Below, in pieces: positions 48,251-57,645 of a stretch of 64,000 nucleotides of DNA. How positions within the stretch are numbered: position 1 is the stretch's first letter; each line of letters starts with the position of its first letter. The DNA is from Betaproteobacteria bacterium (GTDB lineage: Bacteria; Pseudomonadota; Gammaproteobacteria; Burkholderiales; Usitatibacteraceae): positions 186,001 through 250,000 of the forward strand of contig JAEUMY010000022.1 of assembly GCA_016791265.1 (NCBI GenBank). The letters run 5' to 3'. The translations under genes and the position numbers were made by a program. The notes below the pieces were generated by a model. It was not told where the DNA came from, made no database searches, and worked only from the letters and a program-made list of their open reading frames with translations.

Positions 48251-48390
48251 TTCCTCCCAGCCGGCGCGCTCAATCGCGCCGTCGTTCGCCAGGCTCGCCG
48301 CATGCGGCTCGAATTCCCTGTCCTTCCCAGCCGGCGCGCTGCATCGCGCCGTCGTTCGCCAGGCTCGCCGCATGCGGCTCGAATTCCCTG
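48251..48390. repeat. Two 70-bp tandem direct repeats
   Basis: Unit 1 (48251-48320) and unit 2 (48321-48390) differ at about four bases. They fill the gap between the MoaD-like gene and the acetyltransferase gene, so the upstream region of the operon is doubled. Confidence 0.92.
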
Positions 48391-48392
48391 GC

Positions 48393-48665
48393 TCACCCCC
48401 CGCTGATGGCGGCGACGATCATCAACCGGTCACCTTCGCGAATATTCGCATCGAGATCGCGATGCAGCTGCCCGTTGATGAAGAACTTCATGTGCGCGCG
48501 GCCGCGCCCCTGTTCGTCGATCATGCGAAAGCGCATGCCGGGAAACTGGCGGTCGAGATCGGTGAGCAGCGCATCGAGGCTGGTCCCGGTCGCAGACACG
48601 TCGCGCTGGCCATCGGTGTAAAGGGTCAGCGGCGTCGGCAGATTGACCGGCACAGTGATCGTCAC
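48393..48665 (-). CDS. MoaD/ThiS-family sulfur carrier protein
   Basis: A 90-residue beta-grasp protein ending in Gly-Gly (VAAISGG), the tail that is thiocarboxylated in MoaD and ThiS. Residues DALLTDLDRQFPGMRFRMID and GDRLMIVAA fit the fold. Its start overlaps the BNR-repeat gene by four bases; no MoeB-like activating enzyme is nearby. A palindrome copy lies near residue 72 (Ala-Asn-Ile-Arg). Confidence 0.88.
   Translation of the reverse strand: MTITVPVNLPTPLTLYTDGQRDVSATGTSLDALLTDLDRQFPGMRFRMIDEQGRGRAHMKFFINGQLHRDLDANIREGDRLMIVAAISGG
48438..48449. repeat. GCGAATATTCGC palindrome (coding)
   Basis: In the MoaD-like gene, read as Ala-Asn-Ile-Arg. Confidence 0.95.
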
Positions 48666-49792
48666 AGCCGGCCCGCCTCCACCGAATAGATGTGCGGCAG
48701 GTGCTGCATGAGGCAGTGCCAGTCGCGGCCTTCATTGAAGCTGGCCCAGACCTCGCCGCTGGTGGTGCCGAAATAGAGGCCAACATCGTCGAAGTCGTCC
48801 GCGCACATGGCCTGGCGCTTCACCGTGAACCAGCCGTGTACCTTGGGCAGCCCCTTGTCGAGACGCTTCCAGCTCTCCCCGGCGTCGGCTGATCCGTACA
48901 CCGCCGGCTTGCCGCCGATGGACACGCGCGGCCACACGGTGCCGCCATCCATCGGAAACACCCACAGCTTTTTCGGGTCGCGCGGATGCAGCACCATCGG
49001 AAAACCGATGTCGCCGATGGCCTCGGGCATGTTGTTGCCGATTCGGGTCCAACGGCGTGCGCCCGCCTGATCATCCAGCCGGTAAATGCCGCAGTGGTTC
49101 TGGTGATACATCACTTGCGAATATTCGCGATGCATGCGCACGCAATGCGGATCATGGCCGTACTCTTGATTGGGGTCAGGCAGAAAGTCGCCCGCGCAAC
49201 CCGCATTGAGCGGCGACCAAGTGGCGCCCGCATCGCGGCTCTCGAACACGCCGCCCGCCGACATGCCGATGATGAGATGTTTCGGATCGCGCGAATCGAT
49301 GTTGATGGAGTGCAGGGTCGCGCCGTCGGGCGGCGCATCCTGCGTGGGATCACCGCACCAGTCGCGGCGCTTGGGATGCAGGTTGAAACCATCGACGCTG
49401 TGCCAGGTGTCGCCCGCGTCGCGGGACACGAAGAGACCCTGCGGTGATGTCCCGGCGTACCAGGCGCCCGGCTGGCTGGCATGTCCTGGCGTCAGCCAGA
49501 AGACGTGTCCGATCGAGAGCCCGACGGCTTCGGGAAATGCGGGAGGCTGCTTCGACTCCTGCCAGGTGGCGCCGAAATCCGTGGATCGGAACACGCTGGG
49601 CCCGAGATGCCCGGGGCGGGCCGCCGCAACCATCGTCTTCCTGTCCCTAGGGTCCAACACGATGTGGTTGACGATCTGGCCGTAGAAGTGCGGCCCTTCG
49701 GCGCGCCACTTCTGGCGGGCCTGGTCCGCCACCAGCAAAAAGGCGCCCTTGCGGGTGCCCACGGAAATGACCAGAGCGTCGTTTCGCTTCAT
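48662..49792 (-). CDS. BNR/sialidase-like beta-propeller protein
   Basis: A 376-residue protein with Asp-box (BNR) repeats: VFRSTDFGATWQES, LFVSRDAGDTWHSV, VFESRDAGATWSPL and VYGSADAGESWKRL. It has no signal peptide, so it is likely cytoplasmic, unlike classical sialidases. The pairing with a MoaD/ThiS-like protein is seen in other genomes, but no activity is established that I know of. A palindrome copy is read as Glu-Tyr-Ser near 222. Confidence 0.82.
   Translation of the reverse strand: MKRNDALVISVGTRKGAFLLVADQARQKWRAEGPHFYGQIVNHIVLDPRDRKTMVAAARPGHLGPSVFRSTDFGATWQESKQPPAFPEAVGLSIGHVFWLTPGHASQPGAWYAGTSPQGLFVSRDAGDTWHSVDGFNLHPKRRDWCGDPTQDAPPDGATLHSINIDSRDPKHLIIGMSAGGVFESRDAGATWSPLNAGCAGDFLPDPNQEYGHDPHCVRMHREYSQVMYHQNHCGIYRLDDQAGARRWTRIGNNMPEAIGDIGFPMVLHPRDPKKLWVFPMDGGTVWPRVSIGGKPAVYGSADAGESWKRLDKGLPKVHGWFTVKRQAMCADDFDDVGLYFGTTSGEVWASFNEGRDWHCLMQHLPHIYSVEAGRL
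49117..49128. repeat. GCGAATATTCGC palindrome (coding)
   Basis: In the BNR-repeat gene, read as Glu-Tyr-Ser. Confidence 0.95.
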
Positions 49793-49836
49793 CGCTGCCT
49801 CCTCCGAACGGGTGAGGCAGTCTACACCGGCAAGGG

Positions 49837-50514
49837 CTACAAATTGCCGCCCTGGCCAGTGAAGGGGACACGCTTGCCCAGCTGCCAGAACTGGCTCGGC
49901 TTGCCGATAAGAAGTTTGGTGAATTCGTCCAGCGTGGCGTCATTGAAATTGCGCGCGTCAAGCAGCATGCACACAAAACCGAACTCGGAAATGTGCTTGC
50001 CGGTCACCTTGATCTGGGCGTTCTGGTGATCGCCTTCCCACAGCACTTGCGCGAGGAACTCGCCGGTGATGCTGAACACCTCGTGCGTCACCACGCCGCG
50101 ATCGTTCTTGAACGCCTGCGAGGTGTGCTTCATGCCGAAGCGAGTCAGGATCTTGCGAAAGGACTCCAGCTGGTCGAAGTTGCGCCGCACCTGCAGCGGC
50201 GCGGGCAGCGTGCAGCGGAAATTGAGCAGCACCTGCTTGTAGCGGTCCTTGCCTTCGACTTCGCCCGTGCGATGGTCGGAGAAGAACTCGCCTTGCGAAA
50301 ACCCGGAGAGCTCGCCCACTTGATCCAGGTAGTAGACCCGGGTGGCCACCGGCTTCAGCACATTGAGCTGGGGGCACAATTGCGCGAAGTACTTCGCGGC
50401 GAGTTTCAGCGCGTTTTCCGTGACCTGGATGTTCGACTGCAACATCTCGGTGCGGCTGAGTTCACTTCCCTTGGCGGCTTCCGCCTGTTTCTTCAAATCG
50501 TCTAGGAGACCCAT
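49837..50514 (-). CDS. Conserved hypothetical protein
   Basis: A 225-residue soluble protein without leader or membrane segment: MGLLDDLKKQAEAAKGSELS, then a globular part with YYLDQVGELSGFSQGEFFSD and FRKILTRFGMKHTSQAF. Possibly nucleic-acid or protein binding; no known family motif is visible. It is the upstream neighbour of the BNR-repeat gene, 44 bases away on the same strand. The gap to glpK (50515-50677) holds nothing recognisable. Confidence 0.65.
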   Translation of the reverse strand: MGLLDDLKKQAEAAKGSELSRTEMLQSNIQVTENALKLAAKYFAQLCPQLNVLKPVATRVYYLDQVGELSGFSQGEFFSDHRTGEVEGKDRYKQVLLNFRCTLPAPLQVRRNFDQLESFRKILTRFGMKHTSQAFKNDRGVVTHEVFSITGEFLAQVLWEGDHQNAQIKVTGKHISEFGFVCMLLDARNFNDATLDEFTKLLIGKPSQFWQLGKRVPFTGQGGNL

Positions 50515-50677
50515 TTCTTCAGTCCTTGTTTGCCGCGGCGCGCATGCGGGTGCTTGATCGCTTGTTGACCGCTATTTTGCCAAAATCAATCGCGCGAAGC
50601 CAGATTGCGAGTAACACCCCTACCCTGAAAACGGCACGACACGCTCGGCATGGCCCAACTGCCGCGCCTCGGGCAGA

Positions 50678-52258
50678 ATGACCGAAAAAGGTCACCCCCC
50701 CACTCATTCCGCTCCTTCGCCGATCATGCCTACCACGCAATCCACGTCAAATCCCGCGATCCTGGCACTCGACCAGGGCACGACCAGCTCTCGCGCCATG
50801 CTGTTTGGCCGTCGCGGCGATTGCCTCGCCTCGGCACAGCAAGAATTTCGCCAACTCTTTCCGCAGCCCGGCTGGGTGGAGCACGACGCGCTGGAAATCT
50901 GGGCCACGCAACGCGCGGTCGCCGCAGAGGCCCTCCAGCGTGGCGGCCCCACCATCGGCGACATCGCCGCCATCGGCATCACCAATCAGCGCGAGACAAC
51001 TGTCCTCTGGGACAAGCGGAGCGGCCAACCCGTCGCCCCCGCCATTGTCTGGCAGGATCGACGCACCGCTGAACACTGCCAACGCCTGCGCGACGCGGGC
51101 AAGGCAGACGACATCCAGGCGCGAACCGGGTTGGTGCTGGATGCCTATTTTTCCGCCACCAAGCTGGCCTGGCTGCTCGACCGGACGCCCGGTGCTCGCG
51201 ACGCGGCGGCCAGCGGTGAGCTGGCCTTCGGCACGATCGATAGCTGGCTCATCTGGAACCTGACTGGCGGTGAACACGTCACCGATGTATCGAACGCGTC
51301 GCGCACCCTGCTCTTCAATTTGCACACTCTGGATTGGGACGAGTCGCTGCTGACACTCTTCAATATCCCCCGCGCCGTGCTGCCGCGCATCGTGTCGTCA
51401 TCCGGCGTCATCGGCGAAACGCGTTGCGACGGGCTGCCGCGTGGGATCCCCATCAGCGGCATCGCCGGTGATCAGCAGGCCGCGCTGTTCGGCCAGGCCT
51501 GCCACAGCCCTGGCATGGCCAAAAACACCTATGGCACCGGCTGCTTCATGCTCATGAACACGGGTACCAAGCCAGTGCCGTCCCGGAACCGCCTGCTCAC
51601 CACAGTCGCCTGGCGTGTGGACGGCGAGACGCACTATGCGCTGGAAGGCAGTGTCTTCATCGGCGGCGCGGTGGTGCAATGGCTGCGCGATGGCCTCGGT
51701 TTCTTCAAAAGCGCAGCGGAAATCGAGGCGCTTGCCGCGAGCGTCCCGGACACCGGTGGCGTCTATCTCGTCCCCGCGTTCGCCGGCCTCGGCGCGCCGC
51801 ACTGGGACCCGGATGCGCGCGGAACGCTGGTTGGCATGACGCGCGGAACGACGCGCGCGCACATCGCCCGCGCGGCGCTGGAAGCCATCGCATTCCAAAG
51901 CGCCGATCTGCTGGATGCGATGACGGCCGATGCGAATATTCGCCTGACCGAAATGCGCGTCGATGGCGGCGCATCGGTGAACAACATGCTGATGCAGTTT
52001 CAGTGTGACCTGCTGGGCGTGCCGGTGGTGCGGCCGGCGGTCACGGAGACCACGGCGCTGGGGGCGGCGTTTTTGGCCGGGCTGGGTGTGGAATTCTGGA
52101 AGGATCGTAAGGAGATTGCGGCGCTGTGGCGGGAAGAGCAGCGCTTCACGCCTGTGGCCAATGACGCACCTGCCGGAAGAAAGCAATACTGGGTCCGCGC
52201 AGTCGAATGTGCGCGGCATTGGTCGGATCAACCCCCGGTACGGCCCGACAAGCGATAG
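50678..52258 (+). CDS. glpK: Glycerol kinase
   Basis: A 526-residue FGGY-family kinase that phosphorylates glycerol to glycerol 3-phosphate. Landmarks: [20 protein letters not shown] (ATP phosphate loop), [30 protein letters not shown] segment [24 protein letters not shown] and the adenosine site [16 protein letters not shown]. An ATG at 50726 would give 510 residues, closer to the usual 500; neither start has a strong ribosome site. A palindrome copy at 51932 encodes Ala-Asn-Ile-Arg just before RVDGGAS. It overlaps the convergent TonB-like gene by 31 bases. Confidence 0.95.
   Translation: MTEKGHPPTHSAPSPIMPTTQSTSNPAILALDQGTTSSRAMLFGRRGDCLASAQQEFRQLFPQPGWVEHDALEIWATQRAVAAEALQRGGPTIGDIAAIGITNQRETTVLWDKRSGQPVAPAIVWQDRRTAEHCQRLRDAGKADDIQARTGLVLDAYFSATKLAWLLDRTPGARDAAASGELAFGTIDSWLIWNLTGGEHVTDVSNASRTLLFNLHTLDWDESLLTLFNIPRAVLPRIVSSSGVIGETRCDGLPRGIPISGIAGDQQAALFGQACHSPGMAKNTYGTGCFMLMNTGTKPVPSRNRLLTTVAWRVDGETHYALEGSVFIGGAVVQWLRDGLGFFKSAAEIEALAASVPDTGGVYLVPAFAGLGAPHWDPDARGTLVGMTRGTTRAHIARAALEAIAFQSADLLDAMTADANIRLTEMRVDGGASVNNMLMQFQCDLLGVPVVRPAVTETTALGAAFLAGLGVEFWKDRKEIAALWREEQRFTPVANDAPAGRKQYWVRAVECARHWSDQPPVRPDKR
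51932..51943. repeat. GCGAATATTCGC palindrome (coding)
   Basis: In glpK, read as Ala-Asn-Ile-Arg. Confidence 0.95.
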
Positions 52259-53004
52259 TTCACAGTCAAGCAGGCCAACGGCTTGGCGTCCTTGGCCAAA
52301 CCATCCACTGAAAACTCCGCTGTTGCCAATCCCTCTCTCACAGCTTCACTGAATATTTTTTTCATGGAGCTGCGGACCAACTTGACCTCAACTTCACGAA
52401 CTCTGCCGGTGGCCGGATCAACATGAATGGCCACGTGGACATCCCCTTCCGCTCCGGCGCGACGCGCCTCACGCGGATAACTGCGAGCCAGCGCCTTTAT
52501 CAACGCGTCCCGATTCTTTAGTTCCGGTCCGGTTGAAGCACTCTCGCTGTGCCGCGGGGGGCTGGAGACGCTGATGATGGGCTTTTCATCCCTGATTTCG
52601 AACCAGACGCGAAGTTTCAGATCTGCGGCGACTGGCATGCAGTCGCACGCGGTTTCTCCGTGAAAGGTCCAGTACTTCAGCACGTCCATCACCGCCTTCT
52701 CCAAGGCGGGACTCCTGGGGTCAGAGGTGATGTTGTTGATCTTCGATACTTTCCCGCTGAACGGCACATGGGCGTCAATATCAACAGTTCCCGTTATCCG
52801 CGCGGCCAACTCTGCCGCTGGGTATTCCGGTTCAACGATCAGCTTTGGTTCCGCCCAGCGCTTCGCGTCCAGGGCGAAAGCCACACCCGGGCAGTCGTCC
52901 GTGGAGATTGGCCGCGCGGCTGGTGACGCAGATTTTTCGGATGCATTGGCACTCATCGCGGCGCAACTCAGCACCAGTAGAGGTAGGACAAAACTATTTA
53001 GCAT
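52228..53004 (-). CDS. Exported protein with two TonB C-terminal-like domains
   Basis: A 258-residue protein with a signal peptide ([21 protein letters not shown]). The first domain has [20 protein letters not shown] and [13 protein letters not shown]; the second has [19 protein letters not shown] and [13 protein letters not shown]. Both resemble the TonB_C fold, but there is no N-terminal membrane anchor, so this is not a normal TonB. Role is unknown. Local GC is lower than in glpK. Confidence 0.7.
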   Translation of the reverse strand: MLNSFVLPLLVLSCAAMSANASEKSASPAARPISTDDCPGVAFALDAKRWAEPKLIVEPEYPAAELAARITGTVDIDAHVPFSGKVSKINNITSDPRSPALEKAVMDVLKYWTFHGETACDCMPVAADLKLRVWFEIRDEKPIISVSSPPRHSESASTGPELKNRDALIKALARSYPREARRAGAEGDVHVAIHVDPATGRVREVEVKLVRSSMKKIFSEAVREGLATAEFSVDGLAKDAKPLACLTVNYRLSGRTGG

Positions 53005-53092
53005 TTGCCAATTCTAGCTTTGGAGAGCTTTGCCCGCCTCGCATCACGTACCAGTTGACAGCCAGCAAAAGCCGGCGTAATTTCTGCCATTA

Positions 53093-53106
53093 ACTGACCA
53101 GTCAGT
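53093..53106. promoter_or_regulatory. Inverted repeat, probable TetR-family operator
   Basis: ACTGAC-CA-GTCAGT, 12 bases before the start of the efflux operon. The form matches operators of TetR-type repressors of efflux pumps. No tetR gene is in the window. Confidence 0.55.
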
Positions 53107-53118
53107 CATTAACGAAAT

Positions 53119-54312
53119 ATGACGCCCATGCCAACGCGCAAGAAGTATTTAACTTTCAAAGCCTTAACGATTTCCATCAGTGTAGCTGCCGTCAGCATGC
53201 TGTCAGGCTGTGGCGGCAAACCCGCTGACGCCCCCGTCGTGCGCCCGGCACTGGTATTCAAAATCGGCGACGGTGCCGGCATCGACGCCGAGGTCTATCC
53301 CGGCGAAGTCCGCGCCCGGGTCGAAGCGGACATGGCATTTCGCATCGGCGGCAAGATGCTGTCGCGGTTGGTGGACCAAGGCGCGACGGTACGTCAGGGT
53401 CAGCCGCTCGCGACGCTCGACCCGCAAGACGTGAAACTGGCCGCCGATGCGTCGCGCGCTCAAGTCAACGCCACCAAGGCCGAATACGACTTCGCCGAGG
53501 CCGAGGCGAAACGCTTCAAGACCTTGCTCGACAAGACCTTCATCAGCCAGTCCGCGTACGACGCCAAGGTCAATGCGCGCGACGCCGCCAAGGCGCGCTT
53601 CGAAAGCGCCACTGCGCAAGCCGCGGTGAACGCCAACCAGACGTCGTATGCCACGCTGGTGGCGACGCAGGATGGCGTCGTCACGCAGGTGATGGCCGAG
53701 GCCGGCCAAGTGGTGGCGCAGGGCCAGCCCATCATGCGCATCGCCAATCCGCGCGAAAAGGAAGTCGGCATTTTCGTGTCCGAGAGCCGCATCGGCGAAT
53801 TTCGTCAGCAAAACAAGTCGCGCGAGATGTTCATCGAAGTTTCATCGGCTCCGGGCAAACGCTATCCCGCGAAGGTCCGCGAAATCGCGGCCGCGGCCGA
53901 CCCGGTAACGCGCACCTACCCCGTTCGCGTGTCATTCGCGCAGTCGGATGAGAACGTGCGGCTCGGCATGACGGCGAATGTGGCGTTCGTGGGCGAGACC
54001 GCGGCGAGCCAGATCGCGGTGCCGCTCTCCGCCCTGTATCAGCAAGGCGACAAGACGCTGGTGTGGGTGATCGGGCAGGACAACAAGGTGACGCCGCGGG
54101 CCGTGACCGTCGTGCGTTTCCGCGAAACCTCCGCGCTCATCACGGGCCCACTGAAGGCTGGCGAACTCATCGTGGCGGCGGGTGTACACAAGCTGCAGGA
54201 TGGTCAGTTGGTGAAGCCGGTCACCGACCGACTCATCACCGGCGCCAATGAAGTGGCGATCGTGCCGCTTGACGTTCCCAAACTCGCCTCACGCGCTCAA
54301 GCCACGCACTGA
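53119..54312 (+). CDS. RND efflux periplasmic adaptor (membrane fusion) lipoprotein
   Basis: A 397-residue HlyD/AcrA-type adaptor. The N-terminus ends in the lipobox LSGC, so it is anchored to a membrane by lipid. A lipoyl half (GGKMLSRLVDQGATVRQGQPLATLD), an alpha hairpin near 115-185, and beta-barrel and proximal domains follow. It links the permease encoded next to an outer-membrane channel, which is not encoded here. The ATG at 53119 is chosen; the ATG four codons later is possible. Confidence 0.93.
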   Translation: MTPMPTRKKYLTFKALTISISVAAVSMLSGCGGKPADAPVVRPALVFKIGDGAGIDAEVYPGEVRARVEADMAFRIGGKMLSRLVDQGATVRQGQPLATLDPQDVKLAADASRAQVNATKAEYDFAEAEAKRFKTLLDKTFISQSAYDAKVNARDAAKARFESATAQAAVNANQTSYATLVATQDGVVTQVMAEAGQVVAQGQPIMRIANPREKEVGIFVSESRIGEFRQQNKSREMFIEVSSAPGKRYPAKVREIAAAADPVTRTYPVRVSFAQSDENVRLGMTANVAFVGETAASQIAVPLSALYQQGDKTLVWVIGQDNKVTPRAVTVVRFRETSALITGPLKAGELIVAAGVHKLQDGQLVKPVTDRLITGANEVAIVPLDVPKLASRAQATH

Positions 54313-54320
54313 TCGGCCCG

Positions 54321-54332
54321 GCGAATATTCGC
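54321..54332. repeat. GCGAATATTCGC palindrome one base before a start codon
   Basis: Between the adaptor and permease genes. It fills the ribosome-binding position of the permease ATG at 54334. Confidence 0.95.
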
Positions 54333-54333
54333 A

Positions 54334-57300
54334 ATGAAGAACTTCAATCTCTCCGAATGGGCCCTTGCCAACCGGCCCCTGGTTCTGTACTCGATCATCG
54401 TCCTGTCCGTCGCCGGCTTCTTGTCCTGGGGCCAGCTTGGGCAGTCCGAAGACCCGCCCTTCACGTTCAAGATCATGACCGTGCGCACCATCTGGCCGGG
54501 TGCGTCCGCGGCCGAAGTGGAGCAGCAGGTCACGGAGAAGATCGAGAAGAAACTGCAAGAGGTCCCCAATTACGACTTCATGCGCAGCTATTCGCGCCCG
54601 GGCGAATCGAACATCTTCTTTTTCGTGAAAGATTCCGCGCCGTCATCGGCGGTGCCCGAGACGCAATACCAGGTGAGAAAGCGCGTCGGCGACATCCGCC
54701 ACACGCTTCCGCAGGGCACGCTCGGGCCGTTCTTCAACGATGAATTCGGCGACACCTTCGGCAACATTTTCGCGCTGAACGGCGACGGTTTCAGCTACGC
54801 CGACCTCAAAACCTACGCGGACCGGCTGCGCCGCGAAATCCTGCGCGTACCCGATGTCGCCAAGGTGGAAATTCTCGGCGAGCAGGAAGAAAAAATATTC
54901 ATCGAAGTCTCCAACGCCAAGCTCGCCACACTGGGTGTGGATGGCAACACCATTCTGCATGCGCTGCAGCAGCAGAACGCGGTGGCCCCCGCCGGATCGT
55001 TCGAGACGCCGACCGACCGCATCTATATCCGCACGTCCGGCGAATTCACGAGTGTCGAGGCGGTGCGCGATTTCACGCTCCGTGCCAACAACCGCGTGTT
55101 CAAGATCGGCGACGTGGCTGAAGTGCGGCGCGGCTATGTCGATCCGCCTTTTTCCAAGATGCGTTATCAGGGCAAGCAGTCGCTCGGGCTGGGTGTGGCG
55201 ATGCGCCAGGGCGGAGACATCATCGCGCTGGGCCGAAACCTCGACAAGATCGTTCACAAACTGGAGGCCGAGCTGCCCACGGGCCTGGAACTGCATCGCG
55301 TCAACGACCAACCCAAGGCCGTGCGCAACTCGGTGAGTGAATTCGCGCGCTCGCTGGCCGAGGCCGTCATCATCGTCTTGGCCGTGTGCTTCTTCAGCCT
55401 AGGCGTGCGCACCGGCTTCGTGGTGGCGCTCTCGATTCCGCTGGTGCTGGCCGCAACCTTTCTGTTCATGAATCTTTTTGGCGTCGGGTTGCACAAGATT
55501 TCGCTGGGCGCCTTGATCCTCGCGCTGGGTCTGTTGGTGGACGACGCGATCATCGCGGTCGAGATGATGGCCATCAAGATGGAGCAAGGCATGGACCGCG
55601 TGCGCGCGGCGAGCTTCGCCTATACCTCGACGGCCTTTCCGATGCTGTCTGGCACGCTGGTCACGGCGGCGGGCTTTCTGCCCATCGCCACCGCCAAGTC
55701 GGGCACGGGTGAATACACGCGCTCCATCTTCCAGGTGACATCGCTGGCGCTCATCATTTCGTGGTTCGCGGCCGTCATTCTCATCCCCTATCTCGGCTAC
55801 AAGTTTCTGCCCAATTACAAAAATGGCGTGCCGGTGATCTCGGATCGCTCACGCCGCTGGGCGGACTGGCTCGCGAAGAACGTGCCAGGCATCGGTCCGC
55901 GCATCGCGAAGCGCATGGTGCCCGACGGCACACCGCACGATGCCGGGTTCGATGAGCACGCGGTGTACAAGACGCCGTTCTACACCCGCTTTCGTGCGCT
56001 GGTGGATTGGTGCGTGATGCGGCGCAAGACCGTCATCGCCGCCACGGTCGCGCTTTTCGTTGTCTCCATCGCGGGCTTCGGGCTCTTGCAGCAACAGTTC
56101 TTCCCGTCCTCCACGCGCGTGGAACTGGTGGTGGATCTGAAGCTGCCCGAGGGCTCGTCGTTCAATGCGACCCTGGCGCAAGCGCAGAAGATGGAGAAAT
56201 TCCTCGACGCGCGCAAAGCGCGCTTCGACAATTATGTGAGCTACATTGGCACGGGCAGCCCGCGCTTCTACTTTCCCCTGGATCAGCAACTGCCCTCGGC
56301 CAACTTCGCGCAATTTGTCGTCACCACCAATAGCACGACCGACCGCGAGTCGCTGCGCGCGGAAATCATCAAGGCATTCGAGGTCGACTTTCCCGAACTG
56401 CGCGGCCGCGTGAGCCGGCTGGAAAACGGTCCGCCCGTGGGCTTCCCGGTGCAAGTGCGCGTGTCTGGAGAGAGCATTCCGCAGTTGCGAATATTCGCAA
56501 GAGAAGCGGCCGCCGTCGTGCGCGCCAACCCGAACACGGCCAACGTGCAGTTCGACTGGGATGAGCAGTCCAAGGTCGTTCGGGTGGAGATCGACCAGAA
56601 CAAGGCGCGTCTTCTCGGCGTGTCGTCGCAGGAGCTCGCCGCTTTCCTGCAGACCTCGCTCTCCGGCGTCACTGCCACCTATTTCCGCGAGCGCGACAAG
56701 CTGATCGAAATCCAGGTGCGCGGCGACAAGGAAGAACGCGCCCGCCTGTCGCTGCTGGAGAGCCTCGCAGTGCCCACCAAGACCGGCAAGGCCGTGCCGC
56801 TCACGCAGTTCGGCAAAGTCACCTATGGGTTCGAGGACGGCGTGATCTGGCGCCGCAACCGCCTGCCCACCATCACCATCCGTGCCGACATTCTCGTGGC
56901 TGGCGTGCAGCCCGCAACCGTGGTGAACGAGATCACGCCGAAGCTGAATGAATTGCGCGCCAAGCTGCCCGCAGGCTATCGCATAGACGTAGGCGGCGCG
57001 GTGGAAGAGAGCGCCAAAGGGCAGTCTTCCATCAACGCTGGCATGCCGCTCTTCATTTTCGTGGTACTGACGGTGCTGATGATTCAGCTGATGAGTTTTC
57101 AGCGCGTCATCATCGTGGTGCTCACGGCACCTTTGGGCTTGATCGGCGTGGTCAGCTTTCTCTTCCTCCTGAACAAGCCGTTCGGCTTCGTCGCGATGCT
57201 GGGCACCATCGCGCTCTTCGGCATGATCATGCGGAACTCCGTGATCCTCATCGACCAGATCGATCAGGACATCGCCGCCGGGCATGATGCCCGCACCGCC

Positions 57301-57519
57301 GTCATCGATGCGACTGTGCGCCGCTTCCGCCCCATCGTGCTGACTGCGCTTGCCGCCATCCTTGCCATGATCCCGCTGACCCGCTCCGACTTCTTCGGCC
57401 CGATGGCCGTGGCGATCATGGGCGGTCTCTTGGTGGCGACCGCGCTGACGCTGCTCTTCCTGCCCGCGCTGTACGCCGCGTGGTTCCGCATTCCGGCCCG
57501 GCCCGCAGCGGCGGCCTGA
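54334..57519 (+). CDS. RND-family efflux transporter permease
   Basis: A 1061-residue inner-membrane proton-driven pump with 12 membrane helices and two large periplasmic loops. TM4 has the proton relay pair in LGLLVDDAIIAVEMMA. The N-terminal LVLYSIIVLSVAGFLSWGQL and the C-terminal RPIVLTALAAILAMIPLTRS are typical. Drug, solvent or metabolite export is likely, with no specific substrate visible. There is no ribosome site, since the palindrome occupies that position. Translation may depend on coupling to the adaptor gene (21-base gap). Two terminators follow. Confidence 0.95.
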   Translation: MKNFNLSEWALANRPLVLYSIIVLSVAGFLSWGQLGQSEDPPFTFKIMTVRTIWPGASAAEVEQQVTEKIEKKLQEVPNYDFMRSYSRPGESNIFFFVKDSAPSSAVPETQYQVRKRVGDIRHTLPQGTLGPFFNDEFGDTFGNIFALNGDGFSYADLKTYADRLRREILRVPDVAKVEILGEQEEKIFIEVSNAKLATLGVDGNTILHALQQQNAVAPAGSFETPTDRIYIRTSGEFTSVEAVRDFTLRANNRVFKIGDVAEVRRGYVDPPFSKMRYQGKQSLGLGVAMRQGGDIIALGRNLDKIVHKLEAELPTGLELHRVNDQPKAVRNSVSEFARSLAEAVIIVLAVCFFSLGVRTGFVVALSIPLVLAATFLFMNLFGVGLHKISLGALILALGLLVDDAIIAVEMMAIKMEQGMDRVRAASFAYTSTAFPMLSGTLVTAAGFLPIATAKSGTGEYTRSIFQVTSLALIISWFAAVILIPYLGYKFLPNYKNGVPVISDRSRRWADWLAKNVPGIGPRIAKRMVPDGTPHDAGFDEHAVYKTPFYTRFRALVDWCVMRRKTVIAATVALFVVSIAGFGLLQQQFFPSSTRVELVVDLKLPEGSSFNATLAQAQKMEKFLDARKARFDNYVSYIGTGSPRFYFPLDQQLPSANFAQFVVTTNSTTDRESLRAEIIKAFEVDFPELRGRVSRLENGPPVGFPVQVRVSGESIPQLRIFAREAAAVVRANPNTANVQFDWDEQSKVVRVEIDQNKARLLGVSSQELAAFLQTSLSGVTATYFRERDKLIEIQVRGDKEERARLSLLESLAVPTKTGKAVPLTQFGKVTYGFEDGVIWRRNRLPTITIRADILVAGVQPATVVNEITPKLNELRAKLPAGYRIDVGGAVEESAKGQSSINAGMPLFIFVVLTVLMIQLMSFQRVIIVVLTAPLGLIGVVSFLFLLNKPFGFVAMLGTIALFGMIMRNSVILIDQIDQDIAAGHDARTAVIDATVRRFRPIVLTALAAILAMIPLTRSDFFGPMAVAIMGGLLVATALTLLFLPALYAAWFRIPARPAAAA
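56487..56498. repeat. GCGAATATTCGC palindrome (coding)
   Basis: In the permease gene, read as Arg-Ile-Phe-Ala. Confidence 0.95.
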
Positions 57520-57536
57520 GGCATACCAGTCCTCCC

Positions 57537-57572
57537 ACACATCAACAACCTCCTCCTCGTTGATGTGTTTTC
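57537..57572 (+). terminator. Rho-independent terminator of the efflux operon
   Basis: Stem ACACATCAAC/GTTGATGTGT with a 12-base loop and a short T tract. Confidence 0.75.
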
Positions 57573-57602
57573 AGGGCGATCCTCACGGGTCGCCCTTTTT
57601 TC
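57573..57602 (+). terminator. Second terminator
   Basis: Stem AGGGCGA/TCGCCCT with a T run of six, directly after the first terminator. Confidence 0.8.
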
Positions 57603-57645
57603 TTTGCGTAAACTGGCGTGGACAATATCCATGGGGGAACGAACC

